Source of the DNA: Syntrophomonadaceae bacterium
GTDB lineage: Bacteria > Bacillota > PH28-bin88
Assembly: GCA_018333865.1 (NCBI GenBank)
Contig: JAGXSE010000003.1
Location: 1-60,516 of the forward strand
Length of the DNA stretch: 60,516 bases
Reading direction: 5' to 3'
In this document: positions 34,675-44,238 of the stretch, piece by piece
Layout of the letters: each line of letters starts with the position of its first letter
How positions within the stretch are numbered: the first letter of the stretch is position 1
Notes under the pieces: generated by a model
Database searches by the model: none
What the model was told of the DNA's origin: nothing
What the model saw: only the letters and a program-made list of their open reading frames with translations
Position numbers and translations under genes: made by a program

Positions 34675-35934
34675 GTGTACAAAAGGAACTATAAGCTAAT
34701 CCTGGCTTTAATTGTCATGGTAGTGATGGTAAGTGTGGCCCTAATCGGCTGTGGTGCCGAGCAGGCTGCCCAACAACCTGCGCCAGCACCTGCGCCTGCC
34801 CCAACTCCGGCACCGAAACCTGCGCCGGCACCTGCACCGGCACCTGCGCCAGCACCGGCACCTGCGCCAGCACCAGCACCTGCGCCTGCGCCAGCACCTG
34901 CACCTGCGCCGGTACCTGCGCCAACGCCTGCACCGAAACCTGCTCCTGTCCCGGCACCGACTCCAACTCCGGTGCCGAAACCGGCTCCAGCGCCTGCACC
35001 GGCACCTGCGCCAACCCCGGCACCGGCTAAGACTGTTTCCTTCCCGGTAAGGCCGGTGCAATGTATTGTTTCCTTTAGCGCCGGAGCAGCGACAGACGTT
35101 CAGGTGCGCCCGTTAACGAAATATTTCCAGCAAGAATTCGGCCAACCCCTGGTTATTGTGAACATGGCCGGCGCCGGCGGAACCACTGGCTGGAATCATT
35201 TTGTCGCGCAAAGAGCCGATGGATATAACCTTACTGCGTACAACCTTCCCCATATTATCGGCAAATCAATGACAGAAGACACCAGGTATTTCTGGGACGA
35301 CTTTGTCCCTGTGGCCCACTGGGGTTTTGACCCGGTTACTTTAGGCGTACACCCCCAGAGCAATTTCAGGTCGGTAGCTGATGTGGTTGCAGCGGCAAAG
35401 GCAAAACCTGGCAGCTTAACTGTAGGAACAGCCGGGATCTATTCTGGCCATCATTTTGCCATGCTGCAGCTGCAAAAAGATGCTGGAATCAGGTTAACAA
35501 TGTTGCCTTTCCCAGGTGCAGCCGATGCCCAGGCTGCAATTTTAGGCAATCAAATTGACCTGAATCTTGGCAACTTATCTGACATGTACCGGCTCGGCGA
35601 CAGAATCAGAGTCTTGGCTGTCGCATCGGAAAGTCGGCACCCATTGCTACCGAATGTGCCTACCTTTAAAGAACTCGGTTACCGCAGTGTAGTTATGAGC
35701 ACCGACCGGGGTCTTGCGGTGCAAAAGGGCACCCCCAAAGAGGTAATCGAAATCCTTGAGCGAGGGCTATTAAAAATATTGCGGAGTCCGGAGTATCAAG
35801 AAGACATGAAGAAGCTGGGAGCTCCTCTGATGATTATGGGTCATGCGGAAGCAAAGGAGCATATTGAAAGATATGCTATCGAAATTGAACAGATACTGCG
35901 GGATATTGGCGTGACCGTAAGGAGAAGGAATTAA
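34675..35934 (+). CDS. TctC (Bug-family) solute-binding lipoprotein with an 84-residue Ala-Pro linker
   Basis: 419 residues from GTG 34675. Lipobox LIGC (Cys 26), an Ala-Pro linker of about residues 35-118, then the Bug fold: PVRPVQCIVSFSAGAATDVQ, VIVNMAGAGGTTGWN, a long PGSLTVGTAGIYSGHHFA loop and LPNVPTFKELGY. These loops bind a carboxylate through backbone NH groups and water. It serves the TctA-TctB permease 142 bases upstream. The linker resembles those of two unrelated TAXI receptors in this window. Confidence 0.9.
   Translation: MYKRNYKLILALIVMVVMVSVALIGCGAEQAAQQPAPAPAPAPTPAPKPAPAPAPAPAPAPAPAPAPAPAPAPAPAPAPVPAPTPAPKPAPVPAPTPTPVPKPAPAPAPAPAPTPAPAKTVSFPVRPVQCIVSFSAGAATDVQVRPLTKYFQQEFGQPLVIVNMAGAGGTTGWNHFVAQRADGYNLTAYNLPHIIGKSMTEDTRYFWDDFVPVAHWGFDPVTLGVHPQSNFRSVADVVAAAKAKPGSLTVGTAGIYSGHHFAMLQLQKDAGIRLTMLPFPGAADAQAAILGNQIDLNLGNLSDMYRLGDRIRVLAVASESRHPLLPNVPTFKELGYRSVVMSTDRGLAVQKGTPKEVIEILERGLLKILRSPEYQEDMKKLGAPLMIMGHAEAKEHIERYAIEIEQILRDIGVTVRRRN
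34777..35028 (+). repeat. Minisatellite coding for the third Ala-Pro linker
   Basis: 252 bases of six-base Ala-Pro units (GCACCT, GCGCCA, GCACCG). Lys and Val codons interrupt at intervals (TPAPKPAP, PAPVPAP). Confidence 0.85.
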
Positions 35935-36419
35935 TCATAGACAGCTACCCGCTCTAATACCCCCGCTTCTAAGGAAAGGGGACACACCTGCTGAAGCTCG
36001 GGCCTGTCTTTGGGGACAGGAATGTCCCCAATTAAAGCGGTGGTATAAGAGCGGTTACGCTGCTATATTAACTGGCTCTAAGCTTCAGTGGGGGTAACAA
36101 TCCCCCCTCTGAAGCCAAGACCCAGTTGAATAGAAAATTGATGGAGATTGTTTGTTTTCTCGCTATTTGGCTTCTGGGGCTAGACACCCTGGTCTAACCC
36201 CAGAAGCCCCAATCTCAAATCCCCTATGACAGAACGGCCACAGGATTGCTAGCAATTTGCTTTTGCGCAATAACTATTGATTGAGGACATTCCCTTAATC
36301 TGGATTCCTTACGGAATGAATGTTTTGCATTGCCATTTTACGTGGAAGGGAGGGGTCTACCTGGGAAACCCTGATGTATTTTAACTGAAATCCAAACAAG
36401 AATGAAAGGAGAAAAGGTA
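35935..36419 (+). other. Structured leader region before the korABC-sucCD operon
   Basis: No gene. CCTGTC (36003-36008) can pair with GACAGG (36015-36020), while the overlapping GGGGACA (36012-36018) can pair with TGTCCCC (36023-36029): the two are mutually exclusive. GCTTCAG/CTGAAGC (36082-36115) encloses a G5/C5 stem. GGCTTCTGGGG...CCCCAGAAGCC (36169-36208), extended by TAGAC/GTCTA inside and GAGATTG/CAATCTC outside, is very stable. No T run follows any stem. Confidence 0.5.
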
Positions 36420-38069
36420 ATGAACTGTCAAGATGCAACTGCTAAAAAGGAAAAGACTCCATGCAAAGAAGCCTGTCCTGTTGGAATTGATGTGCCCCAA
36501 TATATCAGACACATTCGCGACGGAGAATTCGACAAGGCCCATGCGGTTATCCGTGAAAGGCTGCCCTTTCCTTCAATCTGCGGGTACGCCTGCATCCATC
36601 ATTGTGAATTTAAGTGTGCCAGAAATCAGCTGGATGAACCCGTCGCCATCCGGGCATTAAAACTCGCTGCTGCGCAAAAGAGCGGATCCGGTTGGAAAAC
36701 AAGCATTATTCAGCAGCCTGCCACAGGGAAGAAGGTAGCGGTAATCGGCTCCGGAACTGCCGGATTAACATCTGCCTATTATTTAAAATTATTTGGCCAT
36801 CAGGTTGATGTTTTTGAGGCACTTCCCCAGCCAGGCGGGATGATGAGATACGCGCTTCCCGAATACCGCCTGCCGGAAGAAGCACTGGATTATGAAATTG
36901 GTCATATCCAGGAAGTAGGCGTCAACATCCTGGTGGGGAAAAAGATATCCGCCATCACTGAGCTAAAAGAGCAAGGATATGATGCGGTATTAGTAGCAAG
37001 CGGGGCCTGGCAGCCTTTGAAACTTGGACTGGAAGAGGAGCAAATGTCTGGCATATATGACGGGCTGACGTTTTTAAAATCCGTCAAAAAGGAAGGGTTC
37101 CGGCTTGAGGGAAAACCCTCAGTAATAGTAATCGGCGGCGGAAACGTGGCCATGGACGTTGCCCGCACCTCCATTCGTTCTGGTGCGGGGAAGGTGAAGG
37201 TGGTCTGCCTGGAGGCCAGGTCAGAAATGCCGGCCAGCGATGAGGAAATTGAAGGGGCATTAGACGAGGCCGTTACCGTCGAACACCGGGCTTCTGTGGT
37301 TAAAATTGCACGTAACAATAAAAAGTACGTTTTAACCTGCCAAAAGATGGAGCTGTCGAAAAAGCTAAAGAACGGGAAGCCCCGCCCCTCAGACTTCGCA
37401 CCAGTAAAAGGCACTGAATTCAGTTTGGAAGCAGATGCGGTAATTATTGCTATCGGACAAAAACCGGAGCAGGAAGCCTTTTTCGGCCTGGAAGCCAATG
37501 AAAGAGGTTTGCTGTCTACAGATCCAAAGACCCTGGCGACCAAGATAGACGGGGTTTTTGCCGGAGGGGAAATTATCACTGGCCCCGCTTCCATCATCGA
37601 AACCGTTGCTTCAGGCCGGGCAGCTGCCAGCAGTATCGACCGCTATTTAGGCGGCAGCGGTGAGCTGGAAAGAACCTTCAACGCTAAAGGCGAATCACTG
37701 GCCTGTGCCACTGATCAAGTAAGGCGGGGCAAGGTCCGGCCATTTATGCCAACTATTCCCCTGCAGGAAAGATTTAAGACCTTCAAAGTGGTCGAAGTCG
37801 GTTATGATCAATCATCATCAGTAAAAGAGGCCAGCCGTTGTCTCAATTGCGATCTGCGAAAATTTAAAGTAGAGGTTAGCGCTACGGCCTGCAAAGAATG
37901 CGGGTATTGCGCTGAAGTATGTAAGCTGTCAGTTTTTTCCCGCGCTGATTTCTTCAACGATCGCGGCTATACACCCATGCTGGCAGCCCAACCCGACAGG
38001 TGTATCGGTTGTTTGGAATGTTATTACGCCTGTCCAGATTTCGCCATTCAAGTTGATCAGGAAAGGTAG
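36420..38069 (+). CDS. GltD-like NAD(P)H:acceptor flavoprotein fused to a 2[4Fe-4S] ferredoxin
   Basis: 549 residues from ATG 36420, chosen because AAAGGAG precedes it. The N-terminus has an iron-sulfur domain (CKEACPVGIDVPQYI, CGYACIHHCEFKCAR). The FAD site is VAVIGSGTAGLTSAYYLKL, the NAD(P) site VIVIGGGNVAMDVARTS, and the second FAD motif GVFAGGEIITGPAS. The last ~75 residues carry CKECGYCAEVC and CIGCLECYYAC, two 4Fe-4S clusters. It directly precedes korABC and supplies the ferredoxin (delta) unit they lack, probably passing electrons from 2-oxoacid oxidation to NAD(P). Confidence 0.88.
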   Translation: MNCQDATAKKEKTPCKEACPVGIDVPQYIRHIRDGEFDKAHAVIRERLPFPSICGYACIHHCEFKCARNQLDEPVAIRALKLAAAQKSGSGWKTSIIQQPATGKKVAVIGSGTAGLTSAYYLKLFGHQVDVFEALPQPGGMMRYALPEYRLPEEALDYEIGHIQEVGVNILVGKKISAITELKEQGYDAVLVASGAWQPLKLGLEEEQMSGIYDGLTFLKSVKKEGFRLEGKPSVIVIGGGNVAMDVARTSIRSGAGKVKVVCLEARSEMPASDEEIEGALDEAVTVEHRASVVKIARNNKKYVLTCQKMELSKKLKNGKPRPSDFAPVKGTEFSLEADAVIIAIGQKPEQEAFFGLEANERGLLSTDPKTLATKIDGVFAGGEIITGPASIIETVASGRAAASSIDRYLGGSGELERTFNAKGESLACATDQVRRGKVRPFMPTIPLQERFKTFKVVEVGYDQSSSVKEASRCLNCDLRKFKVEVSATACKECGYCAEVCKLSVFSRADFFNDRGYTPMLAAQPDRCIGCLECYYACPDFAIQVDQER

Positions 38070-38075
38070 GGGAAG

Positions 38076-39251
38076 ATGATGAAGCGGCTTTTAGAGACTG
38101 GTAATGCAGCTATCACCGAAGGAGCCATATTAGCTGGTTGCAAGGTTTTTGCAGGCTACCCGATTACTCCGGCTACGGAAATTGCCGAAAACATGTCCAG
38201 GAAACTGCCCAAGGTCGGCGGCTACTACTTGCAGGGTGAAGATGAATGCGCCGGCATGCATATGTGTATTGGAGCTTCTTTGGGCGGTTTAAAGGCGATG
38301 ACGGCCAGTTCAGGTCCCGGGTTTATCCTGATGGCAGATCCCTACGGGTGGGCTATTGGCAGTGAAATCCCCCTGGTGGTTGTAAATGCCCAGCGGGTGG
38401 GGCCGGTCAGCGGCATTACCGGCGCTCCTGGACAGGGTGAATTTTATATGAGCCGGTACCCAACCCAGGGAGGCAACTATGAAACAATCGTGCTTGCCCC
38501 AAACGGCGTTCAGGAAGCCATGAACATAACGGTAGAAGCCTTCTACTGGTCTGAGCGTTTTCGTACCCCGGTCACCATTCTGGCTGATCAGCTGGTGACC
38601 GATGGCTGGGAAACCCTCTGCATACCCGAGACGGAAGAAGAAATGGCCCAAATGGGATTAAAAGTAATTCCGCGGAAGATGCACCCGGGTCCCGAGTTTT
38701 ATCCCGCCACAGATGAAATTGATATCCCGCCGGTTGTCCTGGGCCATAACACCGGAGCGGCTTGCTCAGACTGGACCCCAACCGCAGAAGGCTATGACAC
38801 AGAAGAAGTGGAATGGCAGCATAAACATGCCTGGAGACTGATCTATAAAATCAGGAACAATAGGCACCTTTTCACCAAATATGAAACCTACTTTACGGAC
38901 GACAACCCTGATTTAGTCCTGGTTTCCTACGGGAGTCCCTCCAGGGTGGTAAAAAGCGCAGTTAAGGAAGCCCGGGCCCAGGGGTTAAAGGTTGGCGGTA
39001 TCAGGTTGATTACCTTATGGCCTTTCCCGGAAGAAGTTTTCGATATCAGCTCCAAGTATCTCACAGTTGAATTGAACTATGACGGGCAATTGGTGCGTGA
39101 AGTTCAACGGGCTGTCCCCAAGGGCAGTGAAGTTCATTTCTTCGGTAAATGCGGCGAGCTGCCAGGAGTTGGCGAGCTGAACGGGGTAATGAAAGACATC
39201 CTGGCAGGCAAGAAAATAACAGGAAACAAATGGGAATGGGAGGCATGGTAA
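38076..39251 (+). CDS. korA: 2-oxoacid:ferredoxin oxidoreductase, alpha subunit
   Basis: 391 residues. The pyrimidine-binding domain has FAGYPITPATEIAENMS and GLKAMTASSGPGFILMAD, with SGITGAPGQGEFYMSRYP typical of the KorA/VorB type; the C-terminal domain II begins near NPDLVLVSYGSPSRVVK. It splits 2-oxoacids such as 2-oxoglutarate into an acyl-CoA and CO2 with ferredoxin. The start lies six bases after the flavoprotein stop, and korB begins one base after its stop. Confidence 0.9.
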   Translation: MMKRLLETGNAAITEGAILAGCKVFAGYPITPATEIAENMSRKLPKVGGYYLQGEDECAGMHMCIGASLGGLKAMTASSGPGFILMADPYGWAIGSEIPLVVVNAQRVGPVSGITGAPGQGEFYMSRYPTQGGNYETIVLAPNGVQEAMNITVEAFYWSERFRTPVTILADQLVTDGWETLCIPETEEEMAQMGLKVIPRKMHPGPEFYPATDEIDIPPVVLGHNTGAACSDWTPTAEGYDTEEVEWQHKHAWRLIYKIRNNRHLFTKYETYFTDDNPDLVLVSYGSPSRVVKSAVKEARAQGLKVGGIRLITLWPFPEEVFDISSKYLTVELNYDGQLVREVQRAVPKGSEVHFFGKCGELPGVGELNGVMKDILAGKKITGNKWEWEAW

Positions 39252-39252
39252 A

Positions 39253-40104
39253 ATGGCCAGCAGAGTTGATGCTTTAGCAACGAAATATTTAAGACCGAGG
39301 AAAATCCCCAGTACTGCTTGCGGCGGATGCGGTTTGGGCCAGGTCCACAAGCAGGTTATTAAGGCTGTTGATGAATTGGGCTTGGGTCTCGATGACATCG
39401 TCTGGGGGACCGGGATTGGCTGCGCCGGCCGGCAGACCTTCAATACCTGGAAGGGGGACAACTTCGCCGGCACTCATGGAAGGGCCTACGTTATTGCAAC
39501 CGGCCTGAAGCTGGCCTTACCACCGGATAAAAAAATAATACTGACAGTGGGGGACGGAGATGCTTTCAGCATTGGTTTGGCTCACCTGATGAATTGCGCC
39601 CGGAGAAATGTCGGCATGACCGTTATTGTTTTGGATAACCTGGGTTACATGTCAACCGGAGGACAGTATGGCGTCTCGACACCAAAAGGAATAAAGACTG
39701 ACAGCAGCCCTTACGGCATGTATGAACCAAACTGGCTGCAAAAAGGCGCCGGGCTGATGGGGATGCTGCGGGAAGCCGGGGCAACCTTCCTGGCCAGACA
39801 TACCAGTATCCAGGGTCCTGTGGTGGTGGAAAGCGTCAAAAAGGCCTTGTTGAATAACGGTTTTTCCCTGGTGCAGGTGATTTATCCGTGTGTCACCAAC
39901 TTTTCCGGTGTTGCCTTCGGGTCGAGGGATCCGCTGGTGGCTTACAGGTGGCTTAAGGAACATACTGTGGGTATGCATGATGAAACCACCAAAGAAACCT
40001 GCTTCCGGACCGGTATCTACCATGATGCCTCCAACACCCGGATTGAGTACTCAGAGCTGCAAAGAGGTGTGGTATCAGATATCCAAAGGAGGGAATATCA
40101 ATAA
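39253..40104 (+). CDS. korB: 2-oxoacid:ferredoxin oxidoreductase, beta subunit
   Basis: 283 residues. STACGGCGLGQVHKQ and TGIGCAGRQTFNTWK are the beta-subunit signatures, and the TPP/Mg motif is VGDGDAFSIGLAHLMNCARRN. No CxxCxxC cluster array of the PorB type is seen beyond the first CGGC and the conserved GIGC. The stop overlaps the first base of korC. SucCD next door favours succinyl-CoA as product. Confidence 0.92.
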   Translation: MASRVDALATKYLRPRKIPSTACGGCGLGQVHKQVIKAVDELGLGLDDIVWGTGIGCAGRQTFNTWKGDNFAGTHGRAYVIATGLKLALPPDKKIILTVGDGDAFSIGLAHLMNCARRNVGMTVIVLDNLGYMSTGGQYGVSTPKGIKTDSSPYGMYEPNWLQKGAGLMGMLREAGATFLARHTSIQGPVVVESVKKALLNNGFSLVQVIYPCVTNFSGVAFGSRDPLVAYRWLKEHTVGMHDETTKETCFRTGIYHDASNTRIEYSELQRGVVSDIQRREYQ

Positions 40105-40643
40105 TGGCCAAGCGAGTAGAAGTGCTTGTGAGCGGTTTTGGCGGGCAGGGTGTGGTCAGGATTGGCCAGGCAGTAAGTAAGGCTTCTGTTAGCCAGGGAT
40201 ATTTTACCACCATGCTGGTCAGCCATGGAACCGAGACCAGGGGCGGGTATGTCCGCACCCAAACCGTGATGTCTGAAGATGAAATCGACAGCCCGGTGGT
40301 CGAAAACCCCGATTTCTTTATCGCCCTTTCCAAGGCAGCCTACAACCGCTTTAAGCATCTAGTGAAAAAGGGAGTTGTGATCTACGACCCGTCCTATGTC
40401 GATGCCCTTGACGAAGAACTGGCGGCAAAAATAAAGCATGTGCCGCTCAACGCCAGAGACCTGGCTGTCCAAAAATTCGGCAAGGAACTTTTTAACAATT
40501 CCATAATCATGGGTTATCTGGCCAAAAACATGGAAGGCATTATTGACAAGGAAATCCTGGTGCAGTCCATGCTGGAAAGTGTCCCTAAATTCCACGCCGA
40601 AAATAAGGCTGCCTTCGACTTTGGCTATTCCCTGGATATTTAG
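40104..40643 (+). CDS. korC: 2-oxoacid:ferredoxin oxidoreductase, gamma subunit
   Basis: 179 residues. EVLVSGFGGQGVVRIGQAV and MLVSHGTETRGGYVRTQTVM are the gamma-domain marks. It completes the heterotrimer, with the ferredoxin unit provided by the fused flavoprotein at the head of the operon. The start shares one base with the korB stop. Confidence 0.92.
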   Translation: MAKRVEVLVSGFGGQGVVRIGQAVSKASVSQGYFTTMLVSHGTETRGGYVRTQTVMSEDEIDSPVVENPDFFIALSKAAYNRFKHLVKKGVVIYDPSYVDALDEELAAKIKHVPLNARDLAVQKFGKELFNNSIIMGYLAKNMEGIIDKEILVQSMLESVPKFHAENKAAFDFGYSLDI

Positions 40644-40654
40644 TTTAAGTATTT

Positions 40655-40698
40655 GCAGGGGTTCTGTTCATGGGGCCGGCCCTGGACAGAACCCCTGC
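40655..40698 (+). other. 13-bp perfect hairpin between korC and sucC
   Basis: GCAGGGGTTCTGT at 40655-40667 pairs with ACAGAACCCCTGC at 40686-40698, with an 18-base GC-rich loop. No T run follows. It may be an mRNA processing or protecting element, or a weak terminator. Confidence 0.6.
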
Positions 40699-40731
40699 CC
40701 AGGAAATAAGAAAAGATAAAGGAGAATGCCA

Positions 40732-41886
40732 ATGAAGCTTTATGAATATGAAGGCAAGAGTCTCTTTGCTGCCCGGGGAATCCCGGTGCCAATGGGATTT
40801 GTGGCGGAAACTCCGGAGGATGCTAAGGTGCAAGCCGGCAAGATTGGCAGGCCGGTAGTGATCAAGTCTCAAATCCTGCAGGGCGGCAGGGGTAAGGCTG
40901 GAGGAATTAAATTTGCCAATACACCTGAGGAGGCTTCCATCATCAGCCAGGATATTATTGGCGCCAAATTAAAGTCAGAGCAAATCAAAAAGATTCTGAT
41001 AGAAGAAAAACTTGACATCGCAAAGGAGTATTACCTGTCGATCACCATTGACGCCCCTTCGGCCAGTCCTATTATTATCGCCAGTTCAGCCGGCGGGGTC
41101 GACATTGAGGAAATAGCCCAGCAATCCCCGGAAAAGATCGTGATGGAAAAAGTAAACATTTTTCGGGGGTTATTGCCGTACCAAGCCAGGCGGGTTTGCT
41201 ACAAAATGGGCTTAGCGGGTGTTGAGGCCATCAAGATTGCTGATGTGATCGTGCGCCTTTACCAGATTTTCCGCCAGTACGACGCCGAACTGGTTGAAAT
41301 TAACCCGTTAGTGATCACTGGCGATGGTCAAATAATTGCGGCTGATGCCAAGGTAAACATTTATGACAATGCACTATACCGCCAGAAACAATTCACCAGG
41401 AAAAGGGAGCATTTTGAACGGGAAGAGGAATTTCAGGCCGCTGAGATTGGCCTGGGCTATATCAAACTGGAGGGCAATATTGGCATCTGCTGTGCCGGGG
41501 CGGGCTTAACCATGATGACCCTTGATTTGATAAACTATCATGGCGGCAGGGCAGCCAACTTTTTGGAGTTTGGGGGAGCTCAGTATAAAAACGCTTACAA
41601 TGCCCTTAATCTGGTGCTGCAAGACCCGGCAGTAAAGGTTGTGCTGATAAATGTTTTTGGTTTAATTGCCAGAGCGGACGTTATCAGTCAAGGTTTAGCC
41701 GAGGCAGTGAAAATTTTAAAACCCTCTGTACCTTTGGTTGCTTCCATCAGGGGCACAGGTGAGGAGGAAGGCCACAGGATTTTGAAGGAACAAATCGGAC
41801 TGACAGCTTTTAAGGATGCCGAGGAAGCTGTTAAGGAGGCAATAAAGATTGCAGGAGGTGGATCTTGTGGGAATCTTGCTTGCTAG
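40732..41886 (+). CDS. sucC: Succinate-CoA ligase (ADP-forming), beta subunit
   Basis: 384 residues from ATG 40732, with AAAGGAG upstream. ATP-grasp fold: [40 protein letters not shown] and [15 protein letters not shown]. The C-terminal CoA-ligase domain has [20 protein letters not shown]. It makes ATP from succinyl-CoA (or a similar acyl-CoA) with SucD. The last 20 bases overlap sucD. Confidence 0.9.
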   Translation: MKLYEYEGKSLFAARGIPVPMGFVAETPEDAKVQAGKIGRPVVIKSQILQGGRGKAGGIKFANTPEEASIISQDIIGAKLKSEQIKKILIEEKLDIAKEYYLSITIDAPSASPIIIASSAGGVDIEEIAQQSPEKIVMEKVNIFRGLLPYQARRVCYKMGLAGVEAIKIADVIVRLYQIFRQYDAELVEINPLVITGDGQIIAADAKVNIYDNALYRQKQFTRKREHFEREEEFQAAEIGLGYIKLEGNIGICCAGAGLTMMTLDLINYHGGRAANFLEFGGAQYKNAYNALNLVLQDPAVKVVLINVFGLIARADVISQGLAEAVKILKPSVPLVASIRGTGEEEGHRILKEQIGLTAFKDAEEAVKEAIKIAGGGSCGNLAC

Positions 41887-42757
41887 AGACACCAAGGTAT
41901 TGGTACAAGGCATTACCGGGAGCGAAGGTACTTTCTGGACCCAGCGGATGCTTGAGGCCGGGACGAAGATTGTTGCCGGGGTAACACCGGGGAGGGAAGG
42001 CCAGACAGTGCACGGAGTGCCTGTTTACAACACTGTAAGTGCAGCCGTTAAGGAGTATGGCGCAGAAGCCTCTGTTGTTTTCGTCCCGCCGGCGCTGACA
42101 AAAGATGCGGCTTTCGAAGCCCTTGAGGCAGGAATCCGGTTGCTAGTACTGCTGGCGGACGGCGTTCCAGTTCAGGATTCCATGGAGATCAGGTCTTACG
42201 CCAAGGAGTTAGAGGCGGTGGCGATTGGCCCCAACACGGCTGGCATGGCAACCGTGGGGCAGGGAATGCTGGGATTTGTGCCGGTTTGGCTGGATTACGT
42301 CTACCGGCCCGGAAATATCGGCATTGTCACCAGAAGCGGCAGCCTGACTAACGAGGTGGCCTCCCATATCATTGCGGCAGGCTACGGGATGAGCAGCTCC
42401 GTAGGTTTGGGTGGCGACCCTGTTCCATGTACCAGGACAGTGGAAATAATGGAATTATTCGAGCAGGATACAAAGACCAAAGCCTTGGTGATAGTTGGCG
42501 AGGTTGGCGGAACCATGGAGGAAGAAGCAGCCGAGCTAATCAAGAGCGGCGGTTTCACCAAACCGGTTGTTGCATACATGGCTGGGCGCACAGCACCGCC
42601 CGGAAAGAAAATGGGCCATGCCGGGGCAATTATTTCCATGGGCAAGGGCTCGGTTCAGGGAAAAGAAAAAGCACTTTTGGAGGCTGGCGCCCTGGTAGCC
42701 ACGAAACCCTCCGAAGTAGGTGAGTTGTTGAAAAAAGTCATGTTGTCGGCCGGCTAA
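41867..42757 (+). CDS. sucD: Succinate-CoA ligase (ADP-forming), alpha subunit
   Basis: 296 residues from GTG 41867, chosen because AGGAGGTG lies six bases before. CoA site [20 protein letters not shown]; the phosphorylated His sits in [14 protein letters not shown]. Together with SucC and KorABC it would turn a 2-oxoacid into acid, CO2, reduced ferredoxin and ATP. Substrates close to succinate are possible. Confidence 0.92.
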   Translation: MGILLARDTKVLVQGITGSEGTFWTQRMLEAGTKIVAGVTPGREGQTVHGVPVYNTVSAAVKEYGAEASVVFVPPALTKDAAFEALEAGIRLLVLLADGVPVQDSMEIRSYAKELEAVAIGPNTAGMATVGQGMLGFVPVWLDYVYRPGNIGIVTRSGSLTNEVASHIIAAGYGMSSSVGLGGDPVPCTRTVEIMELFEQDTKTKALVIVGEVGGTMEEEAAELIKSGGFTKPVVAYMAGRTAPPGKKMGHAGAIISMGKGSVQGKEKALLEAGALVATKPSEVGELLKKVMLSAG

Positions 42758-42791
42758 AAGTGACCTGACTAATCCGGGTTAGGGGCGAGGA

Positions 42792-42822
42792 GCCCTGCGG
42801 TTTCGGCTGCAGGGTTGTCTCT
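42792..42822 (+). terminator. Terminator after sucD
   Basis: CCCTGC pairs with GCAGGG around GGTTTCGGCT, followed by TTGTCTCTTTTATTT. Confidence 0.6.
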
Positions 42823-42931
42823 TTTATTTAATGCTGCCGCCTAACTTTTTATTTGGGGGTAAAGGATTTTTGCTGCCGGAGGGAGAACAAATTTCCTACA
42901 AGAATATGTGCTAGGGTGGGGTGTTTTTGCG

Positions 42932-44134
42932 ATGGGTGGACCACTTGCGGGCATAACTGTCCTAGACTTGACTAAAATTCTGGCGGGACCCTTCTGTACC
43001 ATGCAATTAGCGGATTTCGGGGCAAATGTGATTAAGGTTGAGCCGTTAGGCATCGGAGATGAGGCCCGCAGCATTGGCCCTCATGTTTACGGCGAAAGTG
43101 CTTATTTTGTCAGCATCAATAGAAACAAAAAGAGCATAGCCTTAAACATAAAACACCCGCGGGGGAAAAAACTGTTCCAAGACATGGTGCGGAAGACTGA
43201 CATCCTGGTGGAGAATTTTCGCCCCGGAACTATGGAAAGGCTCGGCCTAAGCTACAAAGATCTCCTGGCGATAAACCCCAGCCTGATTTATGCGACCTGC
43301 TCTGGTTTCGGCCAAACCGGTCCCTATGCCCCAAGGCCTGCCTACGACGCTACAGTACAGGCCATGGGCGGTCTGATGTATGTAACCGGTGAAAAGGGAG
43401 GCAGTCCAACCAGAGTCGGCATTTCTATCAGCGACCTGACAGCCGGGCTTTACCTGGCTATAGGCGTTTTATTGGCGTTGGTTCACCGTCAAAAGACTGG
43501 CGAAGGGCAGTTTGTTGATGTGGCTATGCTGGACTGCCAGGTGGCTTTAATGGAAAACCATATCTCCCGCTTTTTTGTAGTAGGCAAAACCCCGGAACCG
43601 ATTGGAAACAGATACGCTTCCTTTGCTCCTTTCGGGTGCTTTGAGACCAAGGACGGTTTTATTACCATAGCGGCAAGCAACGACAAACTATGGAGCATCC
43701 TATGTAAAACAATCGGCAGAAAAGACTTGATTAAGGATCCTCGTTTCCAGACAAATACCGACCGGCTGAGCAACAATACCCAGATATCCATCCTGTTGGA
43801 AGAAGCTTTAAAACTAAAGACAACCAAAGAGTGGGTGCAAATATTTAACGAAGTAGGGGTTCCCAACGGCCCTGTCAATACTGTGGCCGACCTGGCCAAC
43901 GACCCTCAAATCCTGGCGCGGGAAATGATAGTCCCCCTGGAACAGCCCCATTTGGGAAAGACCAGGGTTTCTGGGGTGCCTGTCAAGCTTGCCAAAACCC
44001 CCGGAAAAATAAAAAGCCACGCTCCGTTGCTGGGAGAGCACACGGTTCAGGTATTGAAAGAATTATTAGGTCTTTCTGATGCTGAAATCAAGCAGTTAAA
44101 ACAAGAATGGGTTATTGAGGAAGTCAATGTTTAA
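42932..44134 (+). CDS. Class III (CaiB/BaiF) acyl-CoA transferase
   Basis: 400 residues from ATG 42932; an upstream in-frame GTG (42908) is less likely. ITVLDLTKILAGPFCTMQLA and NVIKVEPLG form the CoA-binding start; SGFGQTGPYAPRPAYDATVQ holds the Asp that forms the acyl-enzyme anhydride. It moves CoA between carboxylates, possibly from succinyl-CoA to the imported acid. A terminator separates it from sucD, so it may be transcribed on its own. Confidence 0.9.
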   Translation: MGGPLAGITVLDLTKILAGPFCTMQLADFGANVIKVEPLGIGDEARSIGPHVYGESAYFVSINRNKKSIALNIKHPRGKKLFQDMVRKTDILVENFRPGTMERLGLSYKDLLAINPSLIYATCSGFGQTGPYAPRPAYDATVQAMGGLMYVTGEKGGSPTRVGISISDLTAGLYLAIGVLLALVHRQKTGEGQFVDVAMLDCQVALMENHISRFFVVGKTPEPIGNRYASFAPFGCFETKDGFITIAASNDKLWSILCKTIGRKDLIKDPRFQTNTDRLSNNTQISILLEEALKLKTTKEWVQIFNEVGVPNGPVNTVADLANDPQILAREMIVPLEQPHLGKTRVSGVPVKLAKTPGKIKSHAPLLGEHTVQVLKELLGLSDAEIKQLKQEWVIEEVNV

Positions 44135-44238
44135 ATGTTTAGGGCAGAATTCCATGGCCACGTCCGGCTGCTTTCAACGCATGTAAATGGCGCCAAGTTT
44201 TTTTAATACTTACAATAATCGCTCAAGGAGTCAGTTTT

